DNA of 6,305 nt, taken from Paludibacteraceae bacterium. GTDB lineage: Bacteria > Bacteroidota > Bacteroidia > Bacteroidales > Paludibacteraceae. The position numbers were made by a program, and so were the translations under genes. Within the stretch, counting starts at the first letter, position 1. The number at the start of each line of letters is the position of its first letter. The stretch is from contig JAGPGR010000115.1 of NCBI GenBank assembly GCA_018055865.1, positions 1 through 6,305 on the forward strand. The letters run 5' to 3'. The notes beneath the pieces were generated by a model, which was not told the DNA's origin, made no database searches, and saw only the letters and a list, made by a program, of their open reading frames with translations. Of the stretch, positions 1 through 5,943 are shown one piece after another.

Positions 1-381
1 AGTTTTAACACGTGCATATTCTGTGGCTGATGCATCCGATTTGTAACGAAGAAAGAAATATTCGTCGTTAATGCCTCCGCTCAGATAGCTGTCTAACTGA
101 GTGAATCTGACCCCCGAAGCCACACTAAGTCTGTTTCGGTTGAATGTCAATTCCGGTTTAATGCCGAAATAGGCAATGGATGAGACGTTGTTCACGCTCG
201 AAGTGTACATACTATAGCCGGAGTAGGGGCTGATATCCTGGCGCACCGACCAGTTTTCACTCAACTGACCGGACACAGTGGCACCGCTAAACTCAAATCC
301 GAGTAAAAACCGGTGATTTTGCTGAGCTATTAAAGAAGTAACCAGAAGAAGTGAAACCACTATGAATCCTGTTTTTCTCAT
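1..381 (-). CDS. Outer-membrane beta-barrel protein, N-terminal part (runs off left edge)
   Basis: The minus strand is open from an ATG at 381-379 to the window edge, 127 codons without a stop. The protein starts with a Sec signal peptide: MRKTG, a hydrophobic stretch of about 13 residues (FIVVSLLLVTSLI), then a likely cleavage after the Ala of LIAQQ. The mature part alternates polar and hydrophobic or aromatic residues (HRFLLGFEFSG, SIAYFGIKPELTF, LSVASGVRFTQLDSYL, EYFFLRY), the pattern of transmembrane beta-strands. The GIKPEL...RLSVASGVRFTQL section is typical of Bacteroidota barrel proteins in the outer-membrane-protein beta-barrel class. I infer an outer-membrane location; ligand and function cannot be told from this fragment. 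A promoter-like TATCTTTGC lies about 34 bases upstream of the start. It is divergent from djlA, so no operon partner is visible, except possibly the doubtful small ORF that overlaps its start codon. Confidence 0.8.
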   Translation of the reverse strand, partial: MRKTGFIVVSLLLVTSLIAQQNHRFLLGFEFSGATVSGQLSENWSVRQDISPYSGYSMYTSSVNNVSSIAYFGIKPELTFNRNRLSVASGVRFTQLDSYLSGGINDEYFFLRYKSDASATEYARVKT

Positions 382-575
382 ATATTTTTGACTTTGGGCT
401 GATGGTTATTTTTTGCAAAGATATTATATTGTTTCACTCGCTGAAATTTTCTATTTATTGAAGAAATAACAACAGACCAGAAACCTGTGGGTTTTTCGTA
501 AAAAGGATCGTTTATGCTTGCTTTAGTGCAGCTTTTAAGACCTATAATTAACAGAATGATCAGACTTGTAAGCAT
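378..575 (-). CDS. Doubtful 65-aa ORF, possible small lipoprotein, overlapping the barrel gene start
   Basis: An ATG-started minus-strand frame of 65 codons ends in a TGA that shares bases with the ATG of the barrel gene (ATGA, 381-378), an arrangement often seen in translationally coupled genes. Its N-terminus is short and hydrophobic followed by a cysteine (MLTSLIILLIIGLKSC), resembling a lipoprotein signal with a poor lipobox because Lys sits at -2. The rest (positions 17-65) is basic and polar with no recognisable domain. Against it: the region is AT-rich, an open frame of this size can arise by chance, and a good promoter -7 box for the barrel gene lies inside it (415-423). I cannot choose between a real leader gene, a decayed lipoprotein fragment and chance. 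Confidence 0.2.
   Translation of the reverse strand: MLTSLIILLIIGLKSCTKASINDPFYEKPTGFWSVVISSINRKFQRVKQYNIFAKNNHQPKVKNI
415..446 (-). promoter_or_regulatory. Promoter-like site for the barrel gene
   Basis: On the minus strand TATCTTTGC (423 down to 415) matches the Bacteroidota -7 consensus TAnnTTTG exactly. A TTTC at 446-443, one base off the -33 TTTG, sits 19 bases upstream. The start codon follows about 34 bases after the -7 box, a plausible short leader. This is a consensus match only. Confidence 0.5.
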
Positions 576-698
576 GGGTGAGGTTTAGGATTTCAAGTAC
601 GAAGTGACTTCATATCAATAAGATGGATTTTTCAGACAAAACGCTGCATTCAGGGTGAGTTAAATATTGTTAAAGTTTTTTTATCTCCATGATCGGTC

Positions 699-778
699 AA
701 ATTTCTTCCAATCCTCCTTTTACCTATGACTCGGAAAACGAATCTATTTTAAGGGGTTTTGGAGGATAAAGAAAATTT
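699..778. repeat. Imperfect inverted repeat upstream of the djlA promoter
   Basis: The left arm (699-717) and right arm (761-778) are reverse-complementary over 16 bases: AAATTT and CTT in the left arm pair with AAG and AAATTT in the right around one bulged A, then, after a 3x1 internal loop, ATCCTCC (711-717) pairs with GGAGGAT (761-767). The spacer is 43 bases. The right arm overlaps the end of the -33-like TTTG and stops seven bases before the -7 box, so the repeat may act on djlA transcription as an operator or cruciform. A transcribed hairpin from an unseen upstream start is an alternative. Confidence 0.5.
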
Positions 779-793
779 CTTTACTATCTTTGT
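758..793 (+). promoter_or_regulatory. Promoter-like site for djlA
   Basis: TATCTTTGT at 785-793 matches the Bacteroidota -7 consensus TAnnTTTG. A TTTG at 758-761 is a possible -33 element, though its 23-base spacing is at the long end. The predicted transcript would have a leader of roughly 80 bases before the djlA ATG at 880. Confidence 0.5.
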
Positions 794-822
794 ACATTCA
801 TTATTTAATCAAAATAACACGG

Positions 823-877
823 ACTATTAGTGCATACTTGCTTTAGCGGCTTATATCTAATAGTTTAAAGGCTAAAG
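823..877 (+). repeat. Two interleaved inverted repeats in the djlA leader
   Basis: ACTATTAG (823-830) is the reverse complement of CTAATAGT (857-864), and CTTTAGC (841-847) is the reverse complement of GCTAAAG (871-877). Because the arms alternate, the two stems would form together only as a pseudoknot, or would exclude each other as nested hairpins. The second stem covers the bases just before the ATG at 880 and could affect initiation. The stems are only 7-8 bp and AT-rich, so chance is possible. Confidence 0.35.
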
Positions 878-879
878 GG

Positions 880-1641
880 ATGGCAGGTTTTACAAAATGG
901 ATTACAGGTGGATTGGGCTTTGTGCTGGGAGGCCCGATCGGAGGTTTGATAGGATTTGCTATCGGATCGCTTATTGATGGATCTGCCGGACTTGTCAATT
1001 ACGGCGAATATCAGGAACAAACTCAGCGGGGCAGAAACCCTCACAGCAGAACTGCCGAAGGTGATTTCAAAATTAGTCTTCTGGTATTGATAGCTTGTGT
1101 AATGAAAGCCGACGGAAGCCCCAAAAAGCAGGAACTGGACGTTGCCAAGCGATTTTTGCTTGCTAATTTTGGTGAGGATGGAGCGCTGGAAGCACTGCAA
1201 ATTCTGAAAAATCTTCTGAGACAAGACATCAACGATGTAGAAGTGGCCAGACAGATAAATTATGCGATGAACTATGCATCCAAACTGGAATTGATTCATC
1301 TATTGTTTGAAATTGCATATGCCGACGGTGCCGAAAATCAGTATGAACTGACTGTAATTCAGCGTATTTCGTGGAATCTGGGCGTAAGCAATCTCGATTT
1401 CGATGCATTGAAAGCTCCTTATAACCGCACTAAGGACGTAAACTGGGCTTACGCAGCACTGGAATTGAAGCCTACGGCCACCGACGATGAAATTAAAAAG
1501 GCCTACCGCACGATGGCAAAGAAATATCATCCGGACACAGTGGCCAATCTCGGAGAAGAGATAAAGAAAAAAGCGACCGAGAAATTCCGATCGGTAAATG
1601 AAGCATACGAGGAGCTGAAAAAGCAACGGGGATTAAAATAA
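880..1641 (+). CDS. djlA: DjlA-like membrane co-chaperone (TerB domain + C-terminal J domain)
   Basis: The 253-residue protein has the three-part layout of E. coli DjlA (271 aa). Residues about 8-33 form a glycine-rich hydrophobic segment (glycines at 10, 11, 13, 17, 18, 21, 22, 25, 29), a likely membrane anchor; the corresponding segment in DjlA mediates dimerisation. Residues about 62-178 form a TerB-like helical domain with its two acidic repeats, KADGS (76-80) and YADGA (147-151). Residues about 188-253 are a J domain with HPD at 217-219, the motif that stimulates DnaK ATPase. The C-terminus NEAYEELKKQRGLK closely resembles the DjlA end. The domain should face the cytoplasm and recruit DnaK to membrane-associated clients; those are unknown. 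ATG 880 is chosen because it places the anchor directly at the N-terminus. A Bacteroidota-type promoter lies about 90 bases upstream. It is followed after 210 bases by cysS. Confidence 0.88.
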   Translation: MAGFTKWITGGLGFVLGGPIGGLIGFAIGSLIDGSAGLVNYGEYQEQTQRGRNPHSRTAEGDFKISLLVLIACVMKADGSPKKQELDVAKRFLLANFGEDGALEALQILKNLLRQDINDVEVARQINYAMNYASKLELIHLLFEIAYADGAENQYELTVIQRISWNLGVSNLDFDALKAPYNRTKDVNWAYAALELKPTATDDEIKKAYRTMAKKYHPDTVANLGEEIKKKATEKFRSVNEAYEELKKQRGLK

Positions 1642-1754
1642 ATATGCTCCGTAAATCCGGTGACAGTTGGCATACAAGCAACAAGAGGTGCTTTTAAATG
1701 GTTGGGGTGAATATCGTTTGCGGCTTTGGAGGAGTTAATATCACATTCTTTATT

Positions 1755-1769
1755 CTATTAGCTAATTAG
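1755..1769. repeat. Near-palindrome upstream of cysS
   Basis: ATTAGCTAAT (1757-1766) is a perfect 10-base palindrome, and allowing one bulged T it extends to CTATTAG/CTAATTAG over 1755-1769. The half-site CTATTAG also occurs in the djlA leader at 824-830. It may be a protein-binding site or AT-rich chance. The djlA-cysS gap otherwise shows only a very weak hairpin (AAGCA 1676-1680 / TGCTT 1689-1693 followed by TT) that could end djlA transcription, and no clean plus-strand -7 box: TATGTTTTG at 1770-1778 has one base too many. Confidence 0.3.
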
Positions 1770-1779
1770 TATGTTTTGT

Positions 1780-1813
1780 CCAAAGATATAAAAATAGCTA
1801 AAATTTTAACAAA
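1780..1813 (-). promoter_or_regulatory. Promoter-like site pointing antisense into djlA
   Basis: On the minus strand TTTG (1813-1810) and TATCTTTG (1788-1781) are separated by 21 bases, both matching the Bacteroidota -33 and -7 elements. It is the best-spaced promoter match in the window. It would start a leftward transcript near 1773 that runs through the intergenic gap into the 3' end of djlA. No convincing minus-strand gene lies downstream, so this is either a source of antisense or small RNA or a chance match. Confidence 0.3.
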
Positions 1814-1851
1814 TGCAACAAATTTCCCTTTCAGGGGTTAGGGGCAGTAAT

Positions 1852-3312
1852 ATGAGTTTATACATTTACAATACTTTATCACGCTCGAAAGAGCTTTTCG
1901 TCCCGCTTCATGCACCGAATGTGGGTATGTATGTGTGCGGACCCACGGTGTATGGCAATCCGCATCTGGGACATGCACGTCCGGCCATTACGTTCGATGT
2001 GCTGTTTCGGTATTTGAAATATCTTGGCTACAAAGTTCGCTACGTTAGAAATATTACCGATGTAGGCCATCTGGAAAATGATGCCGACGAAGGTGAAGAT
2101 AAAATCGGCAAAAAAGCCCGACTCGAAGAACTCGAACCGATGGAAATAGTTGATTATTATACACTTCGCTATCACAAGGCGATGGAAATGCTGAATGTGC
2201 TTCCTCCAAGCATCGAGCCGAAAGCATCGGGACATATTTTGGAACAGATTGAATTTGTGGAAAAAATTCTGAGTGCAGGATTTGCATATGAAAGCGATGG
2301 TTCCGTTTATTTTGATGTTGTAAAATACAATCAGAAATACAACTATGGTAAACTTTCCGGAAGAAATATCGACGAATTGCTTGAAACAACCCGAACACTT
2401 GACGGACAAAATGAAAAACGCCGTTCGGTAGATTTTGCACTTTGGAAAAAAGCGTCGCCCGAACATATTATGCGTTGGAAAGCACCCTGGAGCGTAGGTT
2501 TTCCGGGTTGGCACATGGAATGTTCGGCAATGGCAACCAGGTATCTGGGTGAAGAATTTGATATTCACGGCGGCGGAATGGATTTGATGTTTCCGCATCA
2601 CGAGTGTGAAATAGCTCAGAATCAGGCAGGACTTGGCAAAAGCAGTGTGAAATATTGGATGCACAACAATATGATAACCATCGGCGGACAGAAAATGGGA
2701 AAATCGCTCGGAAACTTTATTACGCTGGATGAATTTTTCACCGGAAATCATCCGCTACTTTCCAGACCGTTCAGTCCGATGACCATCCGTTTTTTTATTT
2801 TGCAGGCACAATACCGAAGCACAGTTGATTTCAGCAGCGAGGCGCTGGAAGCCTCCGAAAAAGGCCTGGAGCGCATGATGGAAGGTTACGCTCGCTTACA
2901 AAATCTCTCCCACAGCGAAACGTCATCGATAGAAATTAGTAATCTTCGCCAGAAATGCGAAGAAGCAATGAACGACGACCTGAATACACCGATTGTAATT
3001 TCGTATCTGTTTGATAATCTAAGAATTATAAATTCTGTGCACGATGGGAAAGAAACTTTGTCGCAATCCGATTTGCATGAATTGAAATCCGTTTTCAATC
3101 TTTTCATCGAAGAAATTTTAGGGCTTCAAACTACCGAAACTGTTTCTGAAGTGCTTGATGCTTACAAAAAAGCTGTTGATTTGTTGCTCAATATCCGATT
3201 GGAAGCCAAGAAAAATAAAGACTGGTCGACATCCGACAAAATACGCAACGAGCTTACAGCGCTCGGCTTCGAAATAAAAGATACGAAGGAGGGATTTGAG
3301 TGGAAGATATAA
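1852..3312 (+). CDS. cysS: Cysteinyl-tRNA synthetase (class I)
   Basis: This cytoplasmic enzyme charges tRNA-Cys with cysteine using ATP. With the ATG at 1852 it has 486 residues, close to the family norm (461 in E. coli). The alternative ATG at 1813 adds 13 residues not present in homologues; [13 protein letters not shown] lines up directly with the E. coli N-terminus, so 1852 is preferred. Visible motifs: the HIGH signature as HLGH at 38-41 in the Rossmann fold; the four zinc ligands that select cysteine as Cys29, Cys224, His249 and Glu253, with the same 25 and 4 residue spacing as E. coli Cys209/His234/Glu238; GWHMECSAM at 219-227; and the KMSKS loop as KMGKS at 281-285. The C-terminal helical anticodon-binding part spans about 350-486 and ends with the usual [13 protein letters not shown]...DTKEG block. 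The Ser to Gly change in KMSKS is, to my recollection, common in Bacteroidota enzymes and not a defect. The gene is complete. Confidence 0.97.
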   Translation: MSLYIYNTLSRSKELFVPLHAPNVGMYVCGPTVYGNPHLGHARPAITFDVLFRYLKYLGYKVRYVRNITDVGHLENDADEGEDKIGKKARLEELEPMEIVDYYTLRYHKAMEMLNVLPPSIEPKASGHILEQIEFVEKILSAGFAYESDGSVYFDVVKYNQKYNYGKLSGRNIDELLETTRTLDGQNEKRRSVDFALWKKASPEHIMRWKAPWSVGFPGWHMECSAMATRYLGEEFDIHGGGMDLMFPHHECEIAQNQAGLGKSSVKYWMHNNMITIGGQKMGKSLGNFITLDEFFTGNHPLLSRPFSPMTIRFFILQAQYRSTVDFSSEALEASEKGLERMMEGYARLQNLSHSETSSIEISNLRQKCEEAMNDDLNTPIVISYLFDNLRIINSVHDGKETLSQSDLHELKSVFNLFIEEILGLQTTETVSEVLDAYKKAVDLLLNIRLEAKKNKDWSTSDKIRNELTALGFEIKDTKEGFEWKI

Positions 3313-3400
3313 CTCAAAAGTATATCTCACCGGAGCATCACTGAAAAAATTTAGGCCAAAAGTGGTTTGCTTTTTCTACTATGGAAATGGATGCAGGCAT

Positions 3401-3418
3401 GATATTTTCAGAAATATC
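3401..3418 (+). repeat. Small hairpin between cysS and rbfA
   Basis: GATATTT (3401-3407) and AAATATC (3412-3418) form a perfect 7-bp stem with a four-base TCAG loop. The stem is AT-rich and no T-run follows, so it is unlikely to be a strong terminator. It could be an RNA processing or stability element in a cysS-rbfA transcript. The 146-base gap contains no clear promoter. Confidence 0.35.
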
Positions 3419-3458
3419 CCAATAAATCACATGAATCAAACTAATCAAAGTTCAGACA

Positions 3459-3794
3459 ATGGAAACAACAAGACAACAAAAAATAGCCCGAATGCTTCAG
3501 AAAGAGCTGGGTGATATTTTTCTTCATTATGCACGCGAAATGCAGGGTACTCTTATCAGTGTCACTGCCGTAACTATCAGTCCCGACCTCAGCGTGGCTC
3601 GGGCCAGATTGAGCATTTTTCCAAGTGAAAAATCCAAAGAAGTAATCGAAAAGATTAACGGAGAATCAAAATCCATTCGGTTTGAATTGGGTAAACGTGT
3701 ACGATTTCAGTTGCGGATAATTCCCGAACTCTTTTTTCACGTTGACGACAGCCTGGATTATCTTGAAAATATCGACAACTTGCTGAAACAATAA
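3459..3794 (+). CDS. rbfA: 30S ribosome-binding factor RbfA
   Basis: RbfA binds the immature small ribosomal subunit in the cytoplasm and assists late 16S rRNA 5'-end maturation; in E. coli it is needed for cold adaptation. The 111-residue product has the family's compact size and KH-like pattern: N-terminal helix METTRQQKIARMLQKELGDI, central strand region TLISVTAVTISPDLSVARARLSIFP (residues about 31-55), then a helix with KSIRFELGKRVRFQLRI and the terminal block PELFFHVDDSLDYLENIDNLL. The ISPDLS segment and the FHVDDSLDY end are hallmarks of RbfA. The start at 3459 puts the conserved helix at the very N-terminus. It follows cysS by 146 bases and precedes the permease by 147 bases; an rbfA-permease order is, from memory, seen in other Bacteroidales. 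Identification is firm. Confidence 0.95.
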   Translation: METTRQQKIARMLQKELGDIFLHYAREMQGTLISVTAVTISPDLSVARARLSIFPSEKSKEVIEKINGESKSIRFELGKRVRFQLRIIPELFFHVDDSLDYLENIDNLLKQ

Positions 3795-3800
3795 CCACCG

Positions 3801-3817
3801 ACTCCCAAAGCGGGAGT
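3801..3817 (+). terminator. Hairpin after rbfA, possible weak terminator
   Basis: ACTCCC (3801-3806), loop AAAGC, GGGAGT (3812-3817) form a perfect 6-bp, partly GC-rich stem starting six bases after the rbfA stop. Only TTTG follows the paired part, so termination may be partial or Rho-dependent, leaving some read-through into the permease gene. Confidence 0.5.
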
Positions 3818-3941
3818 TTGATCAGGTTATCAGAAGATGAGAATCATTGAAGTTTTAAAAAAATTACACATTCTTTCAATAAAATGAATTCATCCTGCAC
3901 TTTTTTCCGTAAGTGGTTATTAGCAGGGCATTTCAGAAAAT

Positions 3942-5177
3942 ATGGACAACCAAAAATTTGCCGTTTGGGTAGCTAAGCGGTATCTTTTTTCCCGAAAATC
4001 ACACAATGCTATAAATGTGATATCGGGAATTTCGGCTGCAGGTGTATCTATCGGTACAGCTGCGCTGATTTGTGTTTTGTCTGTTTTCAATGGATTCGGA
4101 ACATTGATTCAGAATATGTTTTCAGCGTTTGATCCGGATCTGAAGATTTCGCTTGTGGAAGGAAAGACTTTTGATGCCAATTCATCCCGGTTTCAACAGA
4201 TAAAAAAGGGGAAATCGGTGGCCAGTTACGCCGAAGTGATTGAAGAAACGGCTTTACTTAGCTTCAATGACCGGCAGATGCCTGCCAGAATAATGGGCGT
4301 GAGCGAAAGTTTTAACAAGGTTACAAAAATTGACAGCATCATGTACGATGGCAGATTTCTGTTGTTCGATGGCGCATTTGAACGTACCGTAATCGGAATT
4401 GGAGTGGCCAATAAGTTGGGAATGAATGCTCAAATGATAACTCCTCTTCAGATACTTGCCCCCAAAAGAACCGTCCGGATTAATATGGTGCGGCCTGAAA
4501 ACAGTTTCAATCCTGCATCTGCTTATATTTCAGGTGTTTTTGTAGTCAATCAACCCGAATACGATGACGAGTATGTACTCACTTCGCTAAAACTAGCCCG
4601 TGAATTATTTGAGTATGACCAGAATACTGTTTCGAGCCTGGAGCTGAAAATAAAGCCGGGAGTCAGTGTGCAGAAAACCAAATCGGAAATCAGACAAATA
4701 CTTGGCGATAACTTCAAAGTACTGGATAAATACGAACAACAGGAGGATTTTTTCAAAATTACAAAAATGGAGAAATGGATTACCTATCTCATTCTATGTT
4801 TTATATTGCTTATTGCCACCTTCAACATTATCGGATCCCTCTCCATGCTGATTCTCGAGAAAAAAGATGACATTCAAATTCTTAGAAGTCTGGGCGCAGA
4901 CGAGAAACTGATAAAACGAATATTCTTATTCGAAGGTTGGATGATATCGCTTTTAGGAGCGTCGTTGGGTATTGCTTTGGGAATAGTAGTGATTTTGATC
5001 CAGCAGCATTTCGGCATCTTGAAACTTGGCGGCGATAATTACGTTGTGGATGCTTATCCGGTAGTATTATTATTCTCAGATGTTCTCATTTCTTTTGTCA
5101 GCGTCCTGATTATGGGATTTCTGGCGGCTCTTTATCCCGTAAAATACATTTCAGTAAGTAATAAAGATGAAGTATAA
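3942..5177 (+). CDS. ABC transporter permease, FtsX / LolC-LolE family
   Basis: This 411-residue inner-membrane protein has the four-helix MacB/LolC-E topology: a first membrane helix at about 24-50 after the N-terminal motif FAVWVAKRYLFSRKSHNAIN, a large periplasmic domain at about 52-275, then the FtsX-type core with helices near 280-304, 332-354 and 375-400. The RYLFS(R/K)KSHNAIN start and the GVSIGTAALICVLSVFNGF first helix are strongly reminiscent of LolC/LolE proteins, which extract lipoproteins from the inner membrane for delivery to LolA. The cytoplasmic LEKKDDIQILRSLGAD segment (305-320) corresponds to the coupling region that contacts the LolD ATPase. No ATPase gene is in the window, so it would use one encoded elsewhere, and one permease type may form a homodimer (LolF-like). 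Other MacB-like export roles are not excluded. No clear promoter is seen in the 147 bases upstream. The lipoprotein gene follows after 35 bases. Confidence 0.88.
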   Translation: MDNQKFAVWVAKRYLFSRKSHNAINVISGISAAGVSIGTAALICVLSVFNGFGTLIQNMFSAFDPDLKISLVEGKTFDANSSRFQQIKKGKSVASYAEVIEETALLSFNDRQMPARIMGVSESFNKVTKIDSIMYDGRFLLFDGAFERTVIGIGVANKLGMNAQMITPLQILAPKRTVRINMVRPENSFNPASAYISGVFVVNQPEYDDEYVLTSLKLARELFEYDQNTVSSLELKIKPGVSVQKTKSEIRQILGDNFKVLDKYEQQEDFFKITKMEKWITYLILCFILLIATFNIIGSLSMLILEKKDDIQILRSLGADEKLIKRIFLFEGWMISLLGASLGIALGIVVILIQQHFGILKLGGDNYVVDAYPVVLLFSDVLISFVSVLIMGFLAALYPVKYISVSNKDEV

Positions 5178-5212
5178 AGCACGTAAAACGAGCACATTTT
5201 TTATTTCAGATT

Positions 5213-5890
5213 ATGGAAAATACATTTGAAAATACAACATTAAGAAAGGTGAGAATTTTTAAGAAATCAGTTGAGAAACTCAGTTTTTGGATTCTTGTAG
5301 TCATCACTTTTTTTTCCTGTAAGCCGGTAGAACCGCCCGCGCCATATCAGTACAATGCTGCTCCTGCTTTCAAATGGGGATTTGCTGATTTTTACGGGAG
5401 TTATTACAGCCATTACGGCAACCCAAATAATACAGTCAGCCTCCATTTATTTACCGGAAATTTATTTTTGAATGAAGAAAGTGCATTGGAAGGCACCGGT
5501 CAATATCTGATTATGGAAGACATATTCAGTGCTCCTTCAGATACTTTGCTGCCTGCAGGAAATTACCGGGCAGCCGAAACCGGCGAACCCTTTACATTTT
5601 ACGCCGGGAAAAAATTTGAAGACAATCGGGAATCCATTCCTTCGGGGGCTTTCATTTATTACATCGAATCGGACCCGACAAAATCGAAAATAGCCTACGT
5701 AACAGATGGGACAATGAAGATAAATGTCTCTTCAGAAGGAATTTACGATATTCAATGCAATTTTACACTGGATGGAAAAACGGAGTTAAAAGGTACATTC
5801 AAAAGTGAACTTCCCCATTTCGACAGATTTGCAGTTACGCCTGCAAGTGCCTCAAGGCATAGATTGAAATTACAATCACCTGTTAACTAA
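5213..5890 (+). CDS. Unrecognised Bacteroidota lipoprotein
   Basis: The 225-residue product is a predicted lipoprotein: a basic N-region (RKVRIFKKSVEK), a hydrophobic core at about 24-34 (LSFWILVVITF), and lipobox FFSC with the acylated cysteine at 36, followed by a proline-rich linker (KPVEPPAPY). With ATG 5213 the pre-cysteine region is long (35 residues); a GTG at 5249 would give 23 residues and a more standard signal, so the start is uncertain. The mature part is rich in Gly, aromatic and short beta-strand patterns: VSLHLFTGNLFL, TLLPAGNYRAAETGEPFTFYAG, SGAFIYYIES, YVTDGTMKINVSSEGIYDIQCNFTLDGKTELKGTF. The GNY..., SGAFIYY, TDGTMKI, YDIQCNFTLDG series resembles a repeating beta-sandwich layout common in Bacteroidales lipoproteins, but I cannot name a family or function. 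The 35-base gap makes co-transcription with the permease likely. It converges with nadK. Confidence 0.8.
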   Translation: MENTFENTTLRKVRIFKKSVEKLSFWILVVITFFSCKPVEPPAPYQYNAAPAFKWGFADFYGSYYSHYGNPNNTVSLHLFTGNLFLNEESALEGTGQYLIMEDIFSAPSDTLLPAGNYRAAETGEPFTFYAGKKFEDNRESIPSGAFIYYIESDPTKSKIAYVTDGTMKINVSSEGIYDIQCNFTLDGKTELKGTFKSELPHFDRFAVTPASASRHRLKLQSPVN

Positions 5891-5905
5891 CTGATTATGT
5901 TAACA
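5881..5905. repeat. TGTTAAC inverted repeat in the convergent gap
   Basis: TGTTAAC (5881-5887) and GTTAACA (5899-5905) can form a 7-bp stem with an 11-base loop; the second copy is also the perfect palindrome TGTTAACA (5898-5905). The left arm overlaps the last codons of the lipoprotein gene. The position between convergent genes suggests a possible bidirectional end, but the stem is AT-rich and no T-run follows. Confidence 0.3.
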
Positions 5906-5943
5906 TCCCGCAGAATCGGATTAACCACCCGACAAGCTGTCAA

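Larger units (their letters stand above)
382..879. other. Divergent intergenic region between barrel gene and djlA
   Basis: About 500 bases separate the two divergently transcribed genes. The stretch is AT-rich and has no convincing coding sequence beyond the doubtful 65-codon minus-strand ORF. It holds a minus-strand promoter-like site near 415-446, a plus-strand promoter-like site near 758-793, an imperfect inverted repeat at 699-778, and interleaved short inverted repeats in the djlA leader at 823-877. The 10-base word CTTGCTTTAG occurs twice in direct orientation (517-526 and 837-846). A small hairpin, AAACC-TGTG-GGTTT, lies at 481-494. I see no tRNA or known structured RNA here. Confidence 0.6.

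Noticed and set aside
481..496. AAACC-TGTG-GGTTT hairpin as terminator
   Set aside because: No gene on the plus strand ends before it, and on the minus strand it lies within the upstream region with no T-run after it.
865..1299. 144-codon minus-strand ORF opposite djlA
   Set aside because: It lies antisense to a well-supported gene, has low-complexity unmatched composition and no domain; it is a shadow of the djlA reading frame.
1676..1695. AAGCA/TGCTT hairpin with T-run as djlA terminator
   Set aside because: The stem is only 5 bp with an 8-base loop and a mismatched interior, too weak to call a terminator on its own.
1813..1851. Upstream ATG as the cysS start
   Set aside because: The extra 13 residues have no counterpart in CysRS proteins, while the ATG at 1852 aligns with the known N-terminus.
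1879..2751. 290-codon minus-strand ORF opposite cysS
   Set aside because: It covers the conserved cysS coding region on the opposite strand, is rich in Cys, His and Phe as expected for a mirror frame, and matches nothing I recognise.
3296..3514. 72-codon plus-strand ORF bridging cysS and rbfA
   Set aside because: It starts inside the last codons of cysS in another frame and ends inside rbfA; its Asn/Lys-rich tail is the rbfA start read out of frame.
5931..5941. GACA-AGC-TGTC hairpin as nadK terminator
   Set aside because: A 4-bp stem with a 3-base loop and no T-run on the minus strand is not distinguishable from chance.
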